Below the pieces are notes generated by a model. That model searched no databases and was not told the origin of the DNA. It was given only the letters and a program-made list of their open reading frames with translations. This document shows, in pieces, positions 60,556-64,000 of a DNA stretch of 64,000 nucleotides (positions are counted from its first letter, which is position 1; each line of letters begins with the position of its first letter). A program made the position numbers and the translations under genes. The DNA lies in the NCBI GenBank assembly GCA_910577645.1, contig CAJTOL010000012.1:1-64000 (forward strand), given 5' to 3'. The DNA is from an uncultured Lachnospiraceae bacterium. Lineage in GTDB: Bacteria; Bacillota; Clostridia; Lachnospirales; Lachnospiraceae.

Positions 60556-60945
60556 ATGAAATCAGAACCAACATTTTTAATCGGTGAGCACGGCCAGGCT
60601 GTCATAGAGGTAATAGGCGGCCCTCACCAGGAAAACTTTAAGTGCTGCGATCAGCCCATGGGGCTTCTGCTTGCCAATACCACGGATGGAGCAAAGGAAA
60701 AGCACCTTCCTCAGGTGAAGGTAAAAGGGAATAAGGTTACGGTTAAGGTAGGAGAAAATCCTCATCCCATGACCGGCGAGCACAATATCCAGTGGATTTA
60801 CCTGCAGACAGAAAAAGGCTGCCAGAGACGGATGCTGGAGCCGGACAAACCGGCAGAAGCTGAGTTTCTGGTAGCTGATGACGACAAGCCGGTGGCAGTA
60901 TACTCTCACTGTAATCTTCATGGATTTTGGAAGACCAGTCTGTAA
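60556..60945 (+). CDS. Desulfoferrodoxin-family superoxide reductase, class II form
   Basis: This 129-residue protein has the iron-site ligands of superoxide reductase: His in GEHG, His in NPHPMTGEHNIQW (two), and Cys with His in CNLHGFW. The N-terminal four-cysteine desulforedoxin domain is absent, which makes it neelaredoxin-like. It reduces superoxide to peroxide, protecting anaerobes. AAAGGAGGGAC precedes ATG 60556. Confidence 0.9.
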   Translation: MKSEPTFLIGEHGQAVIEVIGGPHQENFKCCDQPMGLLLANTTDGAKEKHLPQVKVKGNKVTVKVGENPHPMTGEHNIQWIYLQTEKGCQRRMLEPDKPAEAEFLVADDDKPVAVYSHCNLHGFWKTSL

Positions 60946-61128
60946 AAGCGGGACATACACCTTTTTGCCATTGTGTGATATAATACAGTATAAACACCTT
61001 GTGCATCCAGCTGGTGCTTCATCATAGATTACAGGGCAACCTGGACGGTAATGATGCAGTTGCAAAGCATAATTACCGTTTACATAGAAAATCGGAATTT
61101 TCACAGTAAAGAGGCAAGAGGCAAACCC

Positions 61129-61407
61129 ATGAATTATACTTATATTCTCCAATGCGCTGACGGAACCTTCTACTGCGGCTGGACAAACTGTCTGGAAAAA
61201 CGGCTGAAGGCGCATAACCAGGGCAACGGAGCAAAATACACCAGGAACCGCCGGCCGGTGGTTCTGGCTTATTACGAAGAATTTGCTACCAAACACGAGG
61301 CTATGCGCCGGGAAGCCGCCATAAAAAAGCTGACCAGAGAACAGAAAAAGCGTTTAATTGCCGCCGGAACAAAGGCTCATGCTACAAATGCATACATCAT
61401 AATATAG
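61129..61407 (+). CDS. GIY-YIG nuclease-like protein (YhbQ/UPF0213)
   Basis: This 92-residue protein has YTYILQCADGTFYCGWT, with the Tyr-Tyr-type motif variant of the UPF0213 group, then TNCLEKRLKAHNQGNGAKYTRNRRPVVLAYYEEF. It should adopt the GIY-YIG nuclease fold; the function is uncertain. ATG 61129 follows GAGGCAAGAGG. It overlaps the convergent hemolysin III gene by 31 bases. Confidence 0.88.
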   Translation: MNYTYILQCADGTFYCGWTNCLEKRLKAHNQGNGAKYTRNRRPVVLAYYEEFATKHEAMRREAAIKKLTREQKKRLIAAGTKAHATNAYIII

Positions 61408-62051
61408 TGGCACAGACTGCCGCCCATGACAAAAAGGTGGAAAATTTCATGGGATCCGAAATATTTATGCCGGGCGTTAAACAGGGGCAGCTTCAAAGCA
61501 TAGATCACGCCGCCTAAGGTGTAAATAATCCCCCCTGCCAACAGCCAGCAGAAAGCTGCTGTGGGGAGAGCCTGTACGATCCGGGTAAAAGCAAGGACAC
61601 AAACCCAGCCCATTGCAATATACAGGCAGGAAGAGAACCACTTGGGACAGGTGATCCAGAAAGCTTTAATCACAATGCCGGCAACGGCGATTCCCCAGAC
61701 CAGACTCAACAGCAGCCAGCCGGTTCGGTCGCCCAACACGATCATGCACACCGGGGTGTAGGTTCCGGCAATCAGGATAAAGATCATCATATGATCCAGT
61801 TTACGGAGAAGCCGGTTGATTTTGGGAGAAATATCCAGAGTGTGATAGGTGGCGCTGGCAGCATACAGCAGGATCATACTGATAATAAATACAGCCAGGG
61901 CGGCTACATGAAAATGTCCGGGTTCCCGGGCAGCCTTCATAAGCAGAGGGCCGGCGGCCAGAATTGCCAGAGCCATGGCAATAAAATGAGTAATGGCACT
62001 GCCGGGATCTTTTATTTTGGAAAGGTTGGATTCTATAGCTTCACGTGACAT
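61377..62051 (-). CDS. Hemolysin III / TrhA-family membrane protein
   Basis: This 224-residue seven-helix protein of the PAQR-like hemolysin III family has SAITHFIAMALAILA at the start, ATYHTLDISPKINRLLRKLDHMMIFILIAGTYTP in the middle and a C-terminal SHEIFHLFVMGGSLCHY; the histidines form the putative metal site. TrhA members affect membrane lipid homeostasis. AGGAGGTATTACT precedes ATG 62051. Confidence 0.92.
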   Translation of the reverse strand: MSREAIESNLSKIKDPGSAITHFIAMALAILAAGPLLMKAAREPGHFHVAALAVFIISMILLYAASATYHTLDISPKINRLLRKLDHMMIFILIAGTYTPVCMIVLGDRTGWLLLSLVWGIAVAGIVIKAFWITCPKWFSSCLYIAMGWVCVLAFTRIVQALPTAAFCWLLAGGIIYTLGGVIYALKLPLFNARHKYFGSHEIFHLFVMGGSLCHYIMMYAFVA

Positions 62052-62079
62052 AGTAATACCTCCTAAATATAAATATAAC

Positions 62080-62164
62080 AATGAATCGGCACGCGACGCT
62101 AGGCGTCCCCTGCCAAATCGTCGGAAGGTATCCTAAAAAATGCTTTCGCATTTACCTTCCTCCT
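62080..62164 (-). repeat. Palindromic dispersed repeat, copy B
   Basis: This copy matches copy C with a few differences and the reverse complement of copy A at 7324-7406. Together with copy C it forms a 91-bp tandem duplication (including TAAC at the left border) in the 333-bp gap between the hemolysin III gene and the pseudouridine synthase gene. Confidence 0.85.
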
Positions 62165-62170
62165 GGTAAC

Positions 62171-62254
62171 AATGAATCGGCACGCGACGCCAGGCGTCCC
62201 CTGCCAAATCGTCGGAAGGCATCCTAAAAATGCTTTCGCATTTACCTTCCTCCT
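62171..62254 (-). repeat. Palindromic dispersed repeat, copy C
   Basis: It carries the perfect internal palindrome GACGCC-A-GGCGTC and the AAATGC-gaaa-GCATTT stem-loop (minus-strand reading). The stems are kept between copies while loops vary. Confidence 0.85.
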
Positions 62255-62384
62255 CATAAAAGTTGAAACTGTGTAATGTAGTATTGAAAACTATATAGTG
62301 TTATATTACATACTATACACTATTTTTGAAAAGATGCAAGGATTTTATAAAAAATTTACTTTAGGAAAGGCAGGAATACAGAAG

Positions 62385-63089
62385 ATGCTTCGGATTTTGT
62401 ATGAGGATCCATATATTGTGGTGCCGGTAAAGCCGGCGGGGATGGAAGCTCAGTCCAGCCACAGCTTTGAGCCGGATATGGTTAGCGAATTGCGGAAACA
62501 TATAAACAAGTTATCCACAACGTCGTCCACAGGAGCGGCAGAACCGTATGTGGGAGTTATCCACAGACTGGACAAGCCTGTAGGCGGGGTTATGGTCTAT
62601 GCAAAGACACAGAAGGCGGCTGCCGCGCTGTCAAAGCAAGTGCAGCAGGGTGCTTTAAAAAAGACCTATTGTGCAATACTATGTGGAAAACCTGTGGATA
62701 GTGTGGGGAAATATATGGATTTTTTGAAAAAGGATGGAAAGAATAATTATTCACAAATTGTGGATAAGTCTGTGGATGAAAGCAAACTGGCAGAGCTTTC
62801 CTATAAGATTCTGGAGACAAAGGTGGTGGATGGGCAGGAGCTTTCTCTGGCAGAGATTCAGCTTCATACAGGACGGCATCATCAAATCCGGGTCCAGTTT
62901 GCCGGACACGGCACACCGCTGTTGGGGGACGCCAAATATGGAAATCCACAGAAGAATCGGCCTTTCCGCTCTGATTCTCTGGCTTTGTGGGCAATGAAAT
63001 TGACATTTTTTCACCCGGAAACGGGAAAGGCCATGACATTTTCGGTAAAACCGGAGGGACGGGATTTCAAAAAATTCTTAGCCATATAG
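62385..63089 (+). CDS. RluA-family RNA pseudouridine synthase
   Basis: This 234-residue enzyme converts uridine to pseudouridine in rRNA or tRNA. It has the catalytic GVIHRLDKPVGGVMVYAK with Asp, KTYCAILCG, and HTGRHHQIRVQFA. There is no N-terminal S4 domain. ATG 62385 starts the conserved LRILYEDPYIVVPVKPAG; GGAAAGGCAGGAATA lies upstream. In-frame ATGs further upstream are not conserved. Confidence 0.92.
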   Translation: MLRILYEDPYIVVPVKPAGMEAQSSHSFEPDMVSELRKHINKLSTTSSTGAAEPYVGVIHRLDKPVGGVMVYAKTQKAAAALSKQVQQGALKKTYCAILCGKPVDSVGKYMDFLKKDGKNNYSQIVDKSVDESKLAELSYKILETKVVDGQELSLAEIQLHTGRHHQIRVQFAGHGTPLLGDAKYGNPQKNRPFRSDSLALWAMKLTFFHPETGKAMTFSVKPEGRDFKKFLAI

Positions 63090-63175
63090 GGAAAGTTTTC
63101 CAGGAGAATAATTCGGCGGTTTTGGTTCATACTAGAATTTGTACAAAGGAAGTACGAATCAGAAATAGGTGAGAC

Positions 63176-64000
63176 CATGGAAAAGCCGAAGGAGAAACTG
63201 AAGAAGATTCTTATGATAGCAGGAGTTACGGGAGCGGTGTATGCAGGATGCAAATACCTGCTGCCCCTCGTAATTCCTTTTTTTGCTGCTTATGGAACGG
63301 CTGTCCTTCTGGAACCGTCTGCCAGATGGATCCAGAAAAAGCTGTCCATAAAAACAGGCGGAAAAACATGGAAGATTCCGATTGAGGCCATAGGCGGGGC
63401 AGAGCTGGCGGCCGTGTTGCTTGCCTTGGGAGCCGGAATTTATTTTGGCGGCTGCAGGCTAATCCAGCAGGCCAAACTTTTAGCGGATACTTTGCCTCAG
63501 CTTATCAGGCAGTTTGATATGTGGCTTACAGGATACTGCCGATCCGCAGAGGAGATCTTTCATTTGAAATCCGGATATGTGGTCTGTCTGATGCAGGATA
63601 TGCTGAGAGAATTAGGGTCAACCATAAAAACGGCTGCCATGCCTTATTTGATGGTCAACTCTGTTTCTGTATTTCAGTGGATTGTAGGAGGAATGGTAAT
63701 CCTGCTGGTGTTGTTTTTGGCTACCGTACTGACTTTGGGAAAGCTGGAAGCGATCCGGAGATTTGAAAAGAGATCCCTGTTTCGGGAAGAGTTTGCAGTA
63801 ATCCATGAAAAATTCGGCATTTTCGGCAGGACTTATCTGAAGGTTCAGGCAGTAGTCCTTTTGCTTACTGTGGCAATCTGTATGGCTGGCCTGTGGGCAA
63901 TAAAAAATCCGTATTATATTCTGCTGGGGATAGGAATCGGGCTGCTAGATGCCCTGCCCCTTTTCGGAACCGGAACGGTATTGGTTCCCTGGGCTTTGGT
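63176..64000 (+). CDS. YtvI-like sporulation membrane protein (AI-2E family), 3' partial
   Basis: The frame is open from ATG 63176 (AGGTGAGACC upstream) to the window end, 275 codons. It has an N-terminal helix pair (YLLPLVIPFFAAYGTAVLLEPSARW), a long amphipathic region, and the C-terminal NPYYILLGIGIGLLDALPLFGTG segment typical of AI-2E/YtvI proteins. YtvI members are often under sporulation control; a CATACTAG box at 63128-63135 could be a weak sigma-E -10. The end of the gene lies outside the window. Confidence 0.87.

Noticed and set aside
62080..62254. CRISPR-like appearance of the tandem repeats
   Set aside because: There are only two units of about 84 bp separated by six bases, with no spacers and no cas genes nearby.
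63128..63135. CATACTAG as a sigma-E -10 before the YtvI-like gene
   Set aside because: The -35 match is weak and the -10 differs at two positions. It is mentioned only as a possibility in the gene entry.

Overview
The window looks like chromosome from a spore-forming, low-to-mid GC Clostridia, most likely a Lachnospiraceae gut commensal. The evidence is SpoIIID, a YtvI-type sporulation membrane protein, a DUF3794/LysM spore-coat type protein, two sigma-E-like promoters, several PTS components, VanRS-like signalling and strong AGGAGG ribosome binding sites. No rRNA, tRNA, CRISPR array or prophage was seen. The species assignment is inference.

Layout, first part. 1-1474 is a broken edge: an unidentified minus-strand partial ORF meets a flippase gene that has lost its first third. 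1541-3933 is a polar amino-acid ABC importer, followed by a small membrane protein and a two-component system (4034-7191). 7429-22927 is a long one-directional cell-surface polysaccharide locus: UDP-galactopyranose mutase, six glycosyltransferases (one GT8, five GT2), a DegT aminotransferase, an ATP-grasp ligase, two Wzx-like flippases, DUF2304 and DUF2142 membrane proteins, RmlC and an ABC-2 export permease without its ATPase. 22890-25135 is a decayed defence remnant: AbiEi antitoxin, an AbiEii toxin with its catalytic core deleted, and a third translationally coupled gene whose 3' end looks replaced.

Layout, second part. spoIIID (25578-25856) is followed by a LacI-regulated sucrose-type PTS EIIBCA with a PhnP-like metallo-hydrolase; three identical 12-bp palindromes mark this regulon. 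After a few housekeeping genes comes an unusual catabolic island (32344-45341): three paralogous bicupins, a LacI regulator, a PotABCD-type ABC importer, a pair of TIM-barrel sugar isomerase-like proteins, a MATE exporter, a GntR regulator and a ManD-like dehydratase. In both the bicupin and TIM-barrel sets, one member keeps its metal ligands and the paralogs have lost them. I consider this the best candidate for an undescribed system. At about 45341 the dehydratase gene and a PTS EIIC gene are both 5'-truncated, head to head.

The remainder (46522-64000) holds LysR, MATE, HAD and CysE genes, an AraC-GNAT fusion, TetR/DUF4180, a double-HTH MerR with an MFS exporter, a BlaI/BlaR1 module with a frameshifted sensor and an uncatalogued 44-codon ORF behind two good promoters, a TtcA-family protein, spore-coat and housekeeping genes, and YtvI running off the right edge. 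Two dispersed palindromic repeat families occur at distant places (2431, 27158 and 41958; 7324, 62080 and 62171).
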